Positions 43,578 through 53,642 of a stretch of DNA of 64,000 bases are shown in pieces. Origin of the DNA: UBA8752 sp964223495 (GTDB lineage Bacteria > Bacteroidota > Bacteroidia > Flavobacteriales_D > Sanyastnellaceae); assembly GCA_964223495.1 (NCBI GenBank), contig CAXQGL010000041.1:1-64000 (forward strand), in the 5' to 3' direction. Below the pieces are notes generated by a model. It did no database searches and was not told the origin of the DNA. It saw only the letters and a list, made by a program, of their open reading frames with translations. The translations under genes and the position numbers were made by a program. The first letter of the stretch is position 1; every line of letters starts with the position of its first letter.

Positions 43578-45715
43578 AGAACCGTTCCCATATCGCCACG
43601 CGCGCCTGGGTCCTGTTCGCCCTGTTCGCCCTGTTCGGAATCGCCATCCTGTTCCGGATCGTTCAGATCCAGCTGGACCCCGACCACGAGGATGTCAGCG
43701 CCATGCTGCCGCAGGTCAGGACCATCGAGCCGGAGCGCGGCCGCATCCTGTCTGCGGATGGACATCTGCTCGCCGCATCCGTACCCCGGTTCGACCTGCA
43801 TTGGGACCCTACTGTCATCGACACACCGGAGGAGCGGTCCGAATTCGTGGGCGCACTCCCGGAGCTCGGAGAAGCACTCGCCAAGGAATTCGGCCTCCGC
43901 TCACCCCAGGCCTGGCGCACCTTCCTACTTGAAGCACACCGGACAGGACGCAGCCGATATGTCCCCATCGCACGGAACATCGCCTGGGACCGCCGACAGG
44001 ACGTCGAATCCTTCCCCTGGATCGGAGACCGTTCCCGCAACAATTCGGGCTTCATGTTCTCCGAAAAGCCCCGGCGCGACAAGCCCTTCTCTCCCCTCGC
44101 CAACCGGACCATCGGCCTGCACAGGCCGGAAGGCAACAGCGTGGGCATCGAGGCCGCGTACAATGAAGCCTTGTCCGGTCAGGCTGGAGAGCGGCTGATG
44201 CGCCGCATCCATGGCAATTATTGGATTCCGGCAACAGACGACTTCATCCGCCCCCCCGAACCCGGACTCGACGTCCGGACCACCATCGACCTCCGCACAC
44301 AGGATGTCGCCACGGATGCCCTGCGCGCCCAATTGGAACACCATGCCGCGGAATGGGGCTGCGCGGTCGTGCTCGAGGTCTCCACCGGAAATGTGCTCGC
44401 CATCGCCAACCTGGTGCGCGACCCCCAATCAGGCCGTTGCTCCGAATCGTACAACCACGCCATCGGAACTGCCGTGGAACCGGGGTCCACTTTCAAACTG
44501 GCCAGCATGATGGCCCTGCTTGAATCCGGACGGATCACCCCCTTCGACACCATACGGACGGGCAACGGTGCCTACAAACCCGCAGCGGGTTGCTCACGCA
44601 TGACGGACACGAGTCATCCGGATGGAGGTTACGGTCCATTGAGGTTGGAAGAGGTGTTCGAACACAGCTCCAATGTGGGAACCGCCATGGCCGTGCAACA
44701 AGTGTTCGCAGACAACCCCCAAGCCTGGCTCGACGCCCTCGAGAACATCGGTCTGGGCCAACCCCTGGGCATCGCACTCGCCGGAGAAGGGAAGCCCAAA
44801 ATCCACAACTCCACCAAGGAGCGGACGTGGAGTGCCTGTTCGCTGACCTCCATGTCCATCGGCTATGAGGTCGCGATGACGCCCCTTCAGACTGCGGCAT
44901 TCTACAATGCCATCGCCGCCGATGGGCGGCTGATGCGCCCCCGATTCGCGGATGCCCTGCTCGACGGGAATGAAGTGGTCGAGCACATCCCGTCCGAAGC
45001 CATTGTGGAACGCATTGCAAGCCGCCCGACCATCGAAGCCCTGAAGTCCATGATGGAACGGGTGTGCGCCCCGGGCGGGCACGGCACCGCGGAAGACGTT
45101 TTCCGCGACCGACCCTACCGGGTGGCAGGCAAGACAGGCACAGCCCGCGCCTCCGTTCCCGGCGGGGGATACAAGGGACACAGGGCCTCATTTGCCGGCT
45201 ATTTCCCTTCCGACAACCCGGCCTACACCATCGCAGTGGTCATCCAGCGCCCCACGGAAGCAGGGTACTATGGCGGGGTCGTTGCGGCCCCCGTATTCAA
45301 GGCCATTGCCGACCACCTCTATGGCACCCGTCCCGCATTGACCGGCATGCAACAAGGACTTTTGGCCGAGGCCCTCCGTCTCCCGGTATCCATGAACGGA
45401 TCCACCCGGATCCTGACCGAACTCTATGCCGATTTGGGCATCCCCTACGACCTCGACACTTCGCAAACCCATGGCCAATACCCCTCCCATGTCGCTGCGA
45501 GCACGGGAGACCAACTTGTGGAACTCTCGCCGCGAAAGGTGGAGGAGGACGCCGTGCCGGATGTCCGGGGCATGTCACTTCGGGACGCATTGCAACTCCT
45601 CGAACAACGGGGCCTGAGGGTGGACATACAAGGGCGGGGTACCGTCAGGCGCCAGAGCATTTCTCCCGGAACCGCACCCCGTTCCGGTCAAACCATCCTG
45701 CTCGAACTCTCATGA
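43574..45715 (+). CDS. ftsI: Division-specific peptidoglycan transpeptidase FtsI (PBP3) with C-terminal PASTA domain
   Basis: 713 residues. An N-terminal transmembrane helix (~12-32) is followed by the PBP dimerisation domain (starting near ERGRILSADGHLLAAS). The transpeptidase domain carries STFK (Ser305-Lys308), SSN (365-367) and KTG (520-522). A single PASTA repeat closes the protein (~650-713, VPDVRGMSLRDALQLLEQRGL), as in SpoVD/PBP2x-type proteins. It crosslinks septal peptidoglycan with FtsW. Overlaps ftsL and murE by 4 bases each. Confidence 0.96.
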   Translation: MKNRSHIATRAWVLFALFALFGIAILFRIVQIQLDPDHEDVSAMLPQVRTIEPERGRILSADGHLLAASVPRFDLHWDPTVIDTPEERSEFVGALPELGEALAKEFGLRSPQAWRTFLLEAHRTGRSRYVPIARNIAWDRRQDVESFPWIGDRSRNNSGFMFSEKPRRDKPFSPLANRTIGLHRPEGNSVGIEAAYNEALSGQAGERLMRRIHGNYWIPATDDFIRPPEPGLDVRTTIDLRTQDVATDALRAQLEHHAAEWGCAVVLEVSTGNVLAIANLVRDPQSGRCSESYNHAIGTAVEPGSTFKLASMMALLESGRITPFDTIRTGNGAYKPAAGCSRMTDTSHPDGGYGPLRLEEVFEHSSNVGTAMAVQQVFADNPQAWLDALENIGLGQPLGIALAGEGKPKIHNSTKERTWSACSLTSMSIGYEVAMTPLQTAAFYNAIAADGRLMRPRFADALLDGNEVVEHIPSEAIVERIASRPTIEALKSMMERVCAPGGHGTAEDVFRDRPYRVAGKTGTARASVPGGGYKGHRASFAGYFPSDNPAYTIAVVIQRPTEAGYYGGVVAAPVFKAIADHLYGTRPALTGMQQGLLAEALRLPVSMNGSTRILTELYADLGIPYDLDTSQTHGQYPSHVAASTGDQLVELSPRKVEEDAVPDVRGMSLRDALQLLEQRGLRVDIQGRGTVRRQSISPGTAPRSGQTILLELS

Positions 45716-47208
45716 AGCTGCTGAAGGACATCCTCTATGGAGCCCGCATCAGCGAGGTCGTCGGGTCCACCCACATTGCCGTGGAATCCGTCGTGGCGGA
45801 CAGCCGTCAGGTCAAACCCTTCGGTTGCTTCGTCGCCATTCCCGGGACCGTGGTTGACGGACACGAGCACATCCCCGCCGCAGTCCGGGCAGGTGCTGCC
45901 GCCATCGTCTGCGAGCGCCTTCCGGAAGAGGGCGACCGCAAGGAGCACGTAGTCTACATCCAGGTGGAGGAAAGCCGGGCCGCACTCGGACACCTCGCTG
46001 CCAATTTCCATGACAACCCCGGTGAACGGCTGAAAATCGTCGCCATCACGGGAACGAATGGCAAGACGACGGTGGCCACACTGCTCCACCGTCTGGCCCG
46101 CATGTTCGACCGGAAGGCCGGACTCGTGAGCACGGTCGAAAACCGCATCGTGGACCAGGTGGTCCCCGCCACCCACACCACACCTGACCCGGTCGGTTTG
46201 CAGCGGCTGTTCGCGGACATGCTCGACGCCGGTTGCACGCACTGCTTCATGGAGGCGAGTTCACATGCATTGGACCAGCACCGCCTAGCCGGCACACCCC
46301 TTGCCGGAGCAGTGTTCACCAACATCACCCACGATCACCTCGATTACCACGGCGATTTCAATGCCTACATCGCCGCCAAGAAATCCCTGTTCGACAAACT
46401 CCCGGCCACTGCCTTCGCCCTCACCAATGCGGATGCACGGCACCACGAGACCATGGTGGCCGAAACACGCGCACGCGTGGTCACATTCGGCACACGGCAG
46501 GTGGCGGACCACAAGACCCGCATCGTGGAGAACGGCCTGGGCGGTCTGCAGCTCCACATCGACGGACAGGACCTCTACACCCGCCTGATCGGGGATTTCA
46601 ACGCGTCCAACCTGACCGCGGTCTACGCCGTGGCCCGTGAACTCGGATGGGGCGCGATCGACACGTTGACCCACCTCTCCATGCTCGATGCGCCCGCTGG
46701 ACGCATGCAACAGGTCCGGGCCGGGGACGGCACCGTGCACGCCGTGGTCGATTATGCGCACACCCCGGACGCCTTGCGCAAAGTGCTGGAGACACTCCAG
46801 ACTGTGCGGCAATCGGGCAACTTGACCGGAACGGGGCAGGAGGCCCGCATCCTATGTGTCGTGGGCTGCGGAGGAGACCGGGACCGCACGAAACGGCCCG
46901 TCATGGCCCAGGTCGCCGCAGACCTGTCAGACTTCGTCATCCTCACTTCGGACAACCCCCGCAGCGAGGATCCCGCCGCCATCATCACCGAAATGAGGAC
47001 GGGCCTCGACCCCATTCAGGCAAAAAAAGTCACGGCCAACCAGGACCGCGCCGAAGCCATACGCTCGGCCTGCATCCAGGCCCGACCAGGCGACGTCGTC
47101 CTCGTTGCGGGCAAGGGACACGAGAAATACCAGGAAGTACAGGGAGAACGCCTCCCATTCGATGATGTGGCCATCCTGACCGATGCCCTTCAAACCCACA
47201 CAAGCTGA
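45712..47208 (+). CDS. murE: UDP-MurNAc-L-Ala-D-Glu:meso-DAP ligase MurE
   Basis: 498 residues. ATP P-loop GTNGKTTVATLL, the carbamylated-lysine region near TTPDP, and the DNPRSEDP motif, whose DNPR signature marks meso-diaminopimelate-adding enzymes. So the cell wall stem peptide is predicted to be DAP-type. ATG start overlaps the ftsI stop (ATGA); the upstream open frame is a shadow. Cytosolic step 3 of stem-peptide assembly. Confidence 0.97.
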   Translation: MKLLKDILYGARISEVVGSTHIAVESVVADSRQVKPFGCFVAIPGTVVDGHEHIPAAVRAGAAAIVCERLPEEGDRKEHVVYIQVEESRAALGHLAANFHDNPGERLKIVAITGTNGKTTVATLLHRLARMFDRKAGLVSTVENRIVDQVVPATHTTPDPVGLQRLFADMLDAGCTHCFMEASSHALDQHRLAGTPLAGAVFTNITHDHLDYHGDFNAYIAAKKSLFDKLPATAFALTNADARHHETMVAETRARVVTFGTRQVADHKTRIVENGLGGLQLHIDGQDLYTRLIGDFNASNLTAVYAVARELGWGAIDTLTHLSMLDAPAGRMQQVRAGDGTVHAVVDYAHTPDALRKVLETLQTVRQSGNLTGTGQEARILCVVGCGGDRDRTKRPVMAQVAADLSDFVILTSDNPRSEDPAAIITEMRTGLDPIQAKKVTANQDRAEAIRSACIQARPGDVVLVAGKGHEKYQEVQGERLPFDDVAILTDALQTHTS

Positions 47209-47218
47209 TCGACGCCCC

Positions 47219-48457
47219 ATGCTGTACCACCTGTTCGACCACCTCCAGCAGATTTCCGACTTCCCCGGCGTGGGACTGTTCGGCTACATCTCATTCCGGG
47301 CGGCAGGTGCAGCATTGCTTTCGCTGCTCGTCTCGATCGGCATAGGCCGTCGCATCATCTACTGGCTCCAATTGAAGCAGGTGGGCGAGATCATCCGGGA
47401 CCTCGGCCTCGAAGGCCAGATGCAGAAGCAGGGCACCCCGACCATGGGGGGCATCATCATCCTCGGGGCCATCCTCATCCCGACCCTGCTGCTCGCCGAC
47501 CTGACCAACGTGTACATCCAATGCATGCTTCTGGTGACCGTCCTGCTCGGCGGCATCGGCTTCATCGACGACTACATCAAGGTCTTCATGAAGAACAAGG
47601 AAGGGCTGGCCGGCAAATTCAAGGTGGTCGGCCAGGTCGGTGCGAGCCTGCTCGTGGCCTCCATGCTCTTCTGGAATCCCCAGGTCAGGGTCAAGGAGCT
47701 TGTCCCGGTAGGGCATGCGGATGCCATCGCACAGCAGGTGGAGGACACCGATGGTGACGGCTGGGTCCGCATCGAGCAACGGTCACAGAAGACGACCATC
47801 CCCTTCGTCAAGGACAACGAATTCGATTACGCCTGGTTGACCGCATGGGCCGGTGGGCACCCTTGGCTTCAATTCGCCGTCTTCGCCCTGATCGTGACCT
47901 TCATCGTCACCGCCGTCTCCAACGGGGCCAACCTCACCGACGGAATCGATGGACTGGCCACAGGGACCAGCGCCATCGTGGGACTGACCCTTGCCATCCT
48001 CGCCTACGTCTCCGGCAACGCCGTTTTCTCGGATTACCTCAACGTCCTGTTCATTCCCGATTCGGGAGAACTGGTGGTCTTCATCTCCGCCTTCGTGGGG
48101 GCGTGCATCGGCTTCCTCTGGTACAATGCGTACCCCGCACAGGTCTTCATGGGGGACACGGGCAGCCTCGCCCTCGGCGGCATCATCGCCACGTTCGCCA
48201 TCGCCATCCGCAAGGAGCTGCTGATCCCTGTGCTCTGCGGCATCTTCCTCATCGAGAACCTCAGTGTCATGCTGCAGGTCGCGTGGTTCCGCCACACCAA
48301 GAAGAAATACGGGGAGGGCCGCCGCATATTCAGGATGTCGCCCCTGCACCACCACTACCAGAAGGGCGGCATGCCGGAGAGCAAGATCACCGCCCGCTTC
48401 TGGATTGTCGGGATCCTCCTGGCCGTCGTCACCATCGTCACCCTCAAAGTCCGCTGA
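47219..48457 (+). CDS. mraY: Phospho-N-acetylmuramoyl-pentapeptide transferase MraY
   Basis: 412-residue polytopic inner-membrane enzyme making lipid I. Conserved segments: KQGTPTMGGIIIL, the Asp pair FIDDYIK, NLTDGIDGLA, and the HHH motif MSPLHHHYQKGG. It is about 50 residues longer than E. coli MraY owing to a hydrophilic insertion (~155-210, containing TDGDGWVRIEQR), a common Bacteroidota feature. Ten bases after murE; the stop shares one base with the murD start (TGATG). Confidence 0.97.
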   Translation: MLYHLFDHLQQISDFPGVGLFGYISFRAAGAALLSLLVSIGIGRRIIYWLQLKQVGEIIRDLGLEGQMQKQGTPTMGGIIILGAILIPTLLLADLTNVYIQCMLLVTVLLGGIGFIDDYIKVFMKNKEGLAGKFKVVGQVGASLLVASMLFWNPQVRVKELVPVGHADAIAQQVEDTDGDGWVRIEQRSQKTTIPFVKDNEFDYAWLTAWAGGHPWLQFAVFALIVTFIVTAVSNGANLTDGIDGLATGTSAIVGLTLAILAYVSGNAVFSDYLNVLFIPDSGELVVFISAFVGACIGFLWYNAYPAQVFMGDTGSLALGGIIATFAIAIRKELLIPVLCGIFLIENLSVMLQVAWFRHTKKKYGEGRRIFRMSPLHHHYQKGGMPESKITARFWIVGILLAVVTIVTLKVR

Positions 48458-49818
48458 TGCAAGCCGATATCACCATACTCGGTGCCGGCGAAAGCGGTGT
48501 GGGGGCAGCCCGGCTGTGCGAAGTGATCGGCGCTTCCTGCAGGGTCAGCGATGCCGGCAGCATCGCCCCCGACCGCAAAACACAATTGCAACTGTGCGGT
48601 GCGGCCATCGAAGAAGGGGGGCATGACCGCGCCTTGATCGAAGGAGCCACACTGGTCATCAAATCGCCCGGGATTCCCTCGGATGCTGCGCCCATCCTTT
48701 GGGCGCGCGAGGCAGGCATCGAGGTGCTCGGCGAACTCGAGTTCGCCCGTCGCCATACCGATGCCCGGATTGCGGCGGTGACCGGAACCAATGGGAAGAC
48801 CACCACGACCGCATTGCTGCACCACTTGCTGGTCACCGGGGGCATGGATGCCGGTTGCGCGGGCAACATCGGCACCAGCTTCGCCGGTGCGGTAGCCGAT
48901 GCGCGACGACGCCCGGAGGGCGACCACACCGCATGGGTCGTCGAAGCTTCGAGTTTCCAACTCGAGGACACCGTCAGGTTCAGGCCCGACATCGCCATCC
49001 TGCTCAACATCACACCCGACCACCTCGACCGCCACGGCGATGTGGACCGGTATGCAGATGCCAAATGGAACATCACCGCGCGCCAGACCGGCGACGACCA
49101 CCTCATCGTAAACGCCGATGACCCGGGCCTCAGCGCCCTCAGGGCACGTCGGAAAACCGATGCCCAGCTGCACACCGTGCAGATGGAACCTCCCACGGAC
49201 AAGGCCCCGGAATTGGCCGCACACAGCATTGACAAACAACGATTCACCTTCCTCAACCCCCCCTTTACCATGAGTATGCAGGAACTCGCCCTCCAGGGCA
49301 AACACAACCTTTACAATTCAATGGCCGCGGGTGTCGCCTCCCGCATTTTTGAAATCAAGGACGCCGACCTCCGGGCAGGCTTCACGCACTTCCGCAACAT
49401 GGAACACCGCATGGAGCACGTCTGCGATGTCAATGGCGTCCGCTTCGTCAACGACAGCAAGGCCACCAACGTCAATGCCGCCTGGTATGCACTCGACAGC
49501 ATGACCTCACCCACCGTGTGGGTTGCCGGAGGCGTGGACAAGGGCAACGACTACACCTCCCTGATTCCGCTGGTCGGGGACAAGGTCCACACCTTGATCT
49601 GCCTCGGCAAGGACAACGACAAGCTCAGGAAGGCCTTCGCAACGGCCGTCACCCGCATCCTCGAAGTCGAGAGTGCGGAGGATGCCGCCCTGCTCGGTTA
49701 TGATGTGGCCCAACCCGGTGATACCGTCCTGCTCTCCCCGGCGTGTGCCAGTTTCGACCTGTTCTCCTCCTACGAGGAGCGGGGTCACCGCTTCAAGGCC
49801 GGCGTGCGCTCGTTGTGA
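48457..49818 (+). CDS. murD: UDP-MurNAc-L-alanine:D-glutamate ligase MurD
   Basis: 453 residues. N-terminal Rossmann domain (ITILGAGESGVGAARL), ATP P-loop GTNGKTTTTALLHH, substrate region ASSFQLED and NITPDHLDRHG, and C-terminal domain with FVNDSKATNVNA and LLSPACASFDLFSSYEERG. Cytosolic ligase adding D-Glu. Start ATG overlaps mraY by one base; ftsW begins 2 bases after its stop. Confidence 0.97.
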   Translation: MQADITILGAGESGVGAARLCEVIGASCRVSDAGSIAPDRKTQLQLCGAAIEEGGHDRALIEGATLVIKSPGIPSDAAPILWAREAGIEVLGELEFARRHTDARIAAVTGTNGKTTTTALLHHLLVTGGMDAGCAGNIGTSFAGAVADARRRPEGDHTAWVVEASSFQLEDTVRFRPDIAILLNITPDHLDRHGDVDRYADAKWNITARQTGDDHLIVNADDPGLSALRARRKTDAQLHTVQMEPPTDKAPELAAHSIDKQRFTFLNPPFTMSMQELALQGKHNLYNSMAAGVASRIFEIKDADLRAGFTHFRNMEHRMEHVCDVNGVRFVNDSKATNVNAAWYALDSMTSPTVWVAGGVDKGNDYTSLIPLVGDKVHTLICLGKDNDKLRKAFATAVTRILEVESAEDAALLGYDVAQPGDTVLLSPACASFDLFSSYEERGHRFKAGVRSL

Positions 49819-49820
49819 CC

Positions 49821-51026
49821 ATGCCGAACCGCATCGCCGAATTCCTGCATGCGCATCTGCGCGGCGACCGCGCCATCTGGGTGGTGGCCATCCTGTTGGT
49901 GTTGACCTCCCTGGTGAGCGTCTACTCCGCCAGTGCCACCCTCGCCTGGAAGCAAGGGGGCAATTCCGTGGGAATCCTGTTCCGTCACGCCACCTTTCTC
50001 ATGGTGGGACTCGGCGTGATGTGGGCCTTGCACCGGATGCGGTTCGCGTGGTTCTCGAGGTTGAGTCAACTGGGCATCCACATCGCCTTGGTCCTGCTGG
50101 CCCTGACGGTGCTGGTCGGCTCGGAAATCAACGACGCCAGAAGGTGGATGGACATCGGCGGATTCCGGTTCCAACCCTCCGACATCGCGAAGGTGGCCCT
50201 CGTGGCCTTCGTCGCCCGGATGCTCGATCGCAACAGATTGGTCCTCCACGACTTCAACAAAGGCGTCAAACCGATTGTGGGCTACATCGCCTTGACCTGT
50301 GCACTCATCTTGCCCGCGGACTTCTCGACGGCGGCCATGCTCGCTTTGGTCTGCTTCCTCATGATGATCATCGCAGGGGTGACCTGGAAGCCCCTCGCCA
50401 TCACCGCCGGCCTCGGCGCGGGTGCGGGCATCACGGTCCTCGCGCTTTCCGCCGTGGCACCGGGCCTCTTCCCACGCATGGGCACATGGGTGGCGCGGGC
50501 GACGGGCTTCCTCGGGGGGTCGGGCGGATCGGACTCGAGCCAGATCGATTATGCCCTTCAGGCCATCCACCAAGGCGGGCTGCTTCCCCACGGTCCGGGA
50601 TCGGGATTGAGCCGAAATGCCATGCCGGTAGCCTATGCGGACATGATCTACGCCTTCATCATAGAAGAATGGGGCGCCCTGTTGGGGGGACTCGGTCTCG
50701 TACTGCTCTATCTGATCCTGTTCTCCCGGGCCATCCGGATCGGAACAAGATGTCCCCGGCATTTCGGGGGCCTGCTTTCCATAGGATTGGGGCTGATGCT
50801 GACCCTGCAGGCCCTGGTGAACATGGGGGTCGCCGTCAGACTGCTCCCCATGACGGGACAGCCCCTGCCCCTCGTGTCCATGGGTGGCACCTCCATCATC
50901 TTCACCTGTGCCGCCATCGGCATGATCCTCTCGGTCAGCCGCAGCCTCACCGATCCCGATGCGGCCGCCCCATTGGAGCCCGCCGGAAACAAGCACGCAC
51001 GTCCGCTCGAACCGTCCACACCCTGA
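49821..51026 (+). CDS. ftsW: Septal peptidoglycan glycosyltransferase FtsW
   Basis: 401-residue SEDS-family membrane protein with about ten transmembrane helices. Conserved motifs: NDARRWMDIGGFRFQPSDIAK, PADFSTAAML, and the C-terminal LPMTGQPLPLVSMGGTS. It polymerises glycan strands with FtsI at the septum. The C-terminal cytoplasmic tail (~370-401) is hydrophilic. Four bases separate it from murG. Confidence 0.96.
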   Translation: MPNRIAEFLHAHLRGDRAIWVVAILLVLTSLVSVYSASATLAWKQGGNSVGILFRHATFLMVGLGVMWALHRMRFAWFSRLSQLGIHIALVLLALTVLVGSEINDARRWMDIGGFRFQPSDIAKVALVAFVARMLDRNRLVLHDFNKGVKPIVGYIALTCALILPADFSTAAMLALVCFLMMIIAGVTWKPLAITAGLGAGAGITVLALSAVAPGLFPRMGTWVARATGFLGGSGGSDSSQIDYALQAIHQGGLLPHGPGSGLSRNAMPVAYADMIYAFIIEEWGALLGGLGLVLLYLILFSRAIRIGTRCPRHFGGLLSIGLGLMLTLQALVNMGVAVRLLPMTGQPLPLVSMGGTSIIFTCAAIGMILSVSRSLTDPDAAAPLEPAGNKHARPLEPSTP

Positions 51027-51030
51027 ACCG

Positions 51031-52170
51031 ATGGCCGAGCAGTCCTTGCGTTTCCTGATATCCGGTGGCGGCACCGGCGGCCACATCCACCCGGCCATGG
51101 CCATCGCGGAAGCCATTCAGGAGCGGCATCCGGACGCCGCCATCGAATTCGTGGGCGCGCTCGGCCGAATGGAGATGGAACGCATTCCGAAAGCCGGTTA
51201 CGTCATTACCGGCCTGCCCATCACCGGAATCGACCGCAAGCTGAGTGCGCGCAATCTCATCTTCCCGTTCCGCCTGCTGCGCTCCCTGATGATTGCCCGA
51301 CGCATCATCCGCCGGTTCAAACCGGATGCCGTCGTGGGGGTCGGCGGATTCGCGAGCGGGCCTTTGCTTTGGGCTGCATCCCGTGCAGGCATTCCCACAT
51401 TGATCCAGGAACAGAACGGATTTCCCGGCATCACCAACCGCCTGCTTTCAAGCAGGGTGGACAGGGTCTGCGCTGGTTTTCCCGGCTTGGAGAAGTGGTT
51501 CCCAAAGGACAAAATCGTCGAAACCGGCAATCCACTGCGCAAGGGCATCATCGAGCGACTCGGCAGGGACGGAACCCACCGACAACAAGGGGTCACGGCC
51601 GCCCGACAGCACTTCGGCCTGCGTGAGGACAAACCCGTTCTGCTCGTACTCGGAGGAAGCCTCGGTGCTGCCTCGATGAATGCGGCGGTTCGCGGACTCA
51701 TCGGGTCGGAACCCCTTGCGAAAAAGGGATTCCAGATCCTGTGGCAATGCGGCAAACGCTATGAGGAGGAACACATCGCCTGGGCCGAAGCCCAGGGGGA
51801 CCCCTGGCTGGTGGTGCGCGGCTTCATCGACCGTATGGACCTCGCCTATGACGCCGCCTCTCTCATTGCCAGCCGGGCGGGCGCCATGTCCATCGCCGAA
51901 CTCGCATTGGTCGGGAAACCCACCCTGCTCGTCCCCTCGCCACACGTCGCGGAGGACCACCAGACAAAGAATGCTCGTTCGGTGGTGGACCGGGATGGTG
52001 CCGTATTGCTCACCGACGACAAGGTGCTGCGGGACCTTGGAAAGGAAGTCCGCTCCCTGCTCAACGATGCCGAACGTTGCGCAGCCATGTCCGAAGCCAT
52101 GCGGGCCACGGCCCGTCCGGGTGCGGCGGGGACCGTTGCGGAAGAAGTGCTCAAACTGGTCGGCACATGA
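51031..52170 (+). CDS. murG: UDP-GlcNAc:undecaprenyl-PP-MurNAc-pentapeptide GlcNAc transferase MurG
   Basis: 379 residues making lipid II at the inner face of the membrane. Gly-rich loop ISGGGTGGHIHPA at the N-terminus, VVGVGGFASGP, the second loop VLGGSLGAASMN, and the UDP-GlcNAc site SRAGAMSIAELALVGKPTLLVPSP with DHQTKNA. Its stop overlaps the murC start. Confidence 0.97.
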   Translation: MAEQSLRFLISGGGTGGHIHPAMAIAEAIQERHPDAAIEFVGALGRMEMERIPKAGYVITGLPITGIDRKLSARNLIFPFRLLRSLMIARRIIRRFKPDAVVGVGGFASGPLLWAASRAGIPTLIQEQNGFPGITNRLLSSRVDRVCAGFPGLEKWFPKDKIVETGNPLRKGIIERLGRDGTHRQQGVTAARQHFGLREDKPVLLVLGGSLGAASMNAAVRGLIGSEPLAKKGFQILWQCGKRYEEEHIAWAEAQGDPWLVVRGFIDRMDLAYDAASLIASRAGAMSIAELALVGKPTLLVPSPHVAEDHQTKNARSVVDRDGAVLLTDDKVLRDLGKEVRSLLNDAERCAAMSEAMRATARPGAAGTVAEEVLKLVGT

Positions 52171-53642
52171 TGCGGCACGTCTACTTCCTCGGCATCGGCG
52201 GCATCGGCATGAGTGCAATCGCCCGCTGGTTCAAGGCCCAGGGGGCCGAAGTTGCGGGCTATGACCGGCAACCTACCACATTGACCCGCGCCCTTGTTGA
52301 GGAAGGCATCACGGTGGACCACACCGGTTCCCCGGAGCACCTGCCCGACTCCCTTCGACAGGAGATGGAATCGTCGAGCCCCGACCGGTGGACCATCGTC
52401 TGGACTCCGGCAATCCCTGCCGATTTCCCACTGCTCCGTGCCTTCCGGAAGGCCGGGTTCACCCTCCACAAACGCGCCGGCATGCTCGGCAACCTCACCC
52501 GGAACAAGCCGCTGATCGCCGTAGCCGGCACCCATGGCAAGACGACGACCAGCACACTCCTCGCCCACCTCCTGCAATATGCGGACCTGCCCTTCGATGC
52601 CTTTCTCGGCGGCATCACAAAAGGAAAGGGCACCAACCTTCTCCTCGCGGATCCGGATGCCAAGGACCCCTGGATCGTCGTGGAAGCGGACGAATATGAC
52701 CAGAGCTTTCTGACGCTCTCACCGAAATGCGCGGTCATCACCTCTGTGGATCCTGACCACCTTGACATCTACGGTGACCATGCCGGCATGCTGGAGGCCT
52801 TTGTCCGATTCATCGACCAGGTCGAGCCCCGAGGTGTGTTGCTCCATTCAGAAGCCGCGGCTGTCCTCGGAAGTGCATTTCCCTCCCGGGAGATGGGCGG
52901 CATGAATCTGTACGGAGAACTGAAGGACCATGTCCCTTTGGAAGAGGCGGGCTGGCAGGCGGCCTACAGCCAGGTCGGTCATGAAGCCGGACAAGCCCGG
53001 TTCCAGCTGCACCTCCAGAACAGGACTCCACAGGTCGTCCTCTGGGGACTGCCGGGTGCACACAATGCCGCCAATGCCACGGCGGCGGCATATCTGGCGG
53101 TCAGGGCAGGCATGGACCCCACCCTGATTCCAGAGGCGCTGCGGACCTTTCCCGGTGTGGCCCGGCGCTTCGAGGTCCGATATCGGAAAGATGCCCTTGT
53201 CATCGTGGATGACTATGCCCACCATCCCCGTGAAATAGAAGGCACCATCGCCGCTGCACGCCAGGCATTTCCCGGCCTCCGCATCACGGGAGTCTTCCAA
53301 CCCCATTTGTTCAGCCGCACACAGGATTTCATGACGGAATTCGCCGCATCCCTCTCAGCATTGGACGATTGCATCCTGCTTCCCATATATCCCGCTCGGG
53401 AGGAACCCATCCCGGGCGTGGATGCACAGGGCATTGGGGATAAGATGGTCGGGTGCAGGGTTGAAACCCCCTCGGAATCACGGTTTTTGGATGTTCTGGA
53501 AAAACTGGCCCCGGAGGTCGTGCTCTTCATGGGTGCAGGGGATCTCCATCAGTGGATAGAACCCGCCTGGGCACGGCTTCATCCGGAAAAGAAACAGGAC
53601 GAAGAAGCACACACCACACCCCTGAACGGACCCGAGCCGTGA
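52167..53642 (+). CDS. murC: UDP-N-acetylmuramate:L-alanine ligase MurC
   Basis: 491 residues. N-terminal HVYFLGIGGIGMSAIARWF, ATP motif GTHGKTTTSTLLAH, the EADEYDQSFL acidic segment, and the C-terminal domain (VIVDDYAHHPREI, QPHLFSRTQDF). Two consecutive ATGs (52167, 52170) could serve; the first overlaps the murG stop by 4 bases. It adds the first amino acid of the stem peptide. Confidence 0.97.
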   Translation: MMRHVYFLGIGGIGMSAIARWFKAQGAEVAGYDRQPTTLTRALVEEGITVDHTGSPEHLPDSLRQEMESSSPDRWTIVWTPAIPADFPLLRAFRKAGFTLHKRAGMLGNLTRNKPLIAVAGTHGKTTTSTLLAHLLQYADLPFDAFLGGITKGKGTNLLLADPDAKDPWIVVEADEYDQSFLTLSPKCAVITSVDPDHLDIYGDHAGMLEAFVRFIDQVEPRGVLLHSEAAAVLGSAFPSREMGGMNLYGELKDHVPLEEAGWQAAYSQVGHEAGQARFQLHLQNRTPQVVLWGLPGAHNAANATAAAYLAVRAGMDPTLIPEALRTFPGVARRFEVRYRKDALVIVDDYAHHPREIEGTIAAARQAFPGLRITGVFQPHLFSRTQDFMTEFAASLSALDDCILLPIYPAREEPIPGVDAQGIGDKMVGCRVETPSESRFLDVLEKLAPEVVLFMGAGDLHQWIEPAWARLHPEKKQDEEAHTTPLNGPEP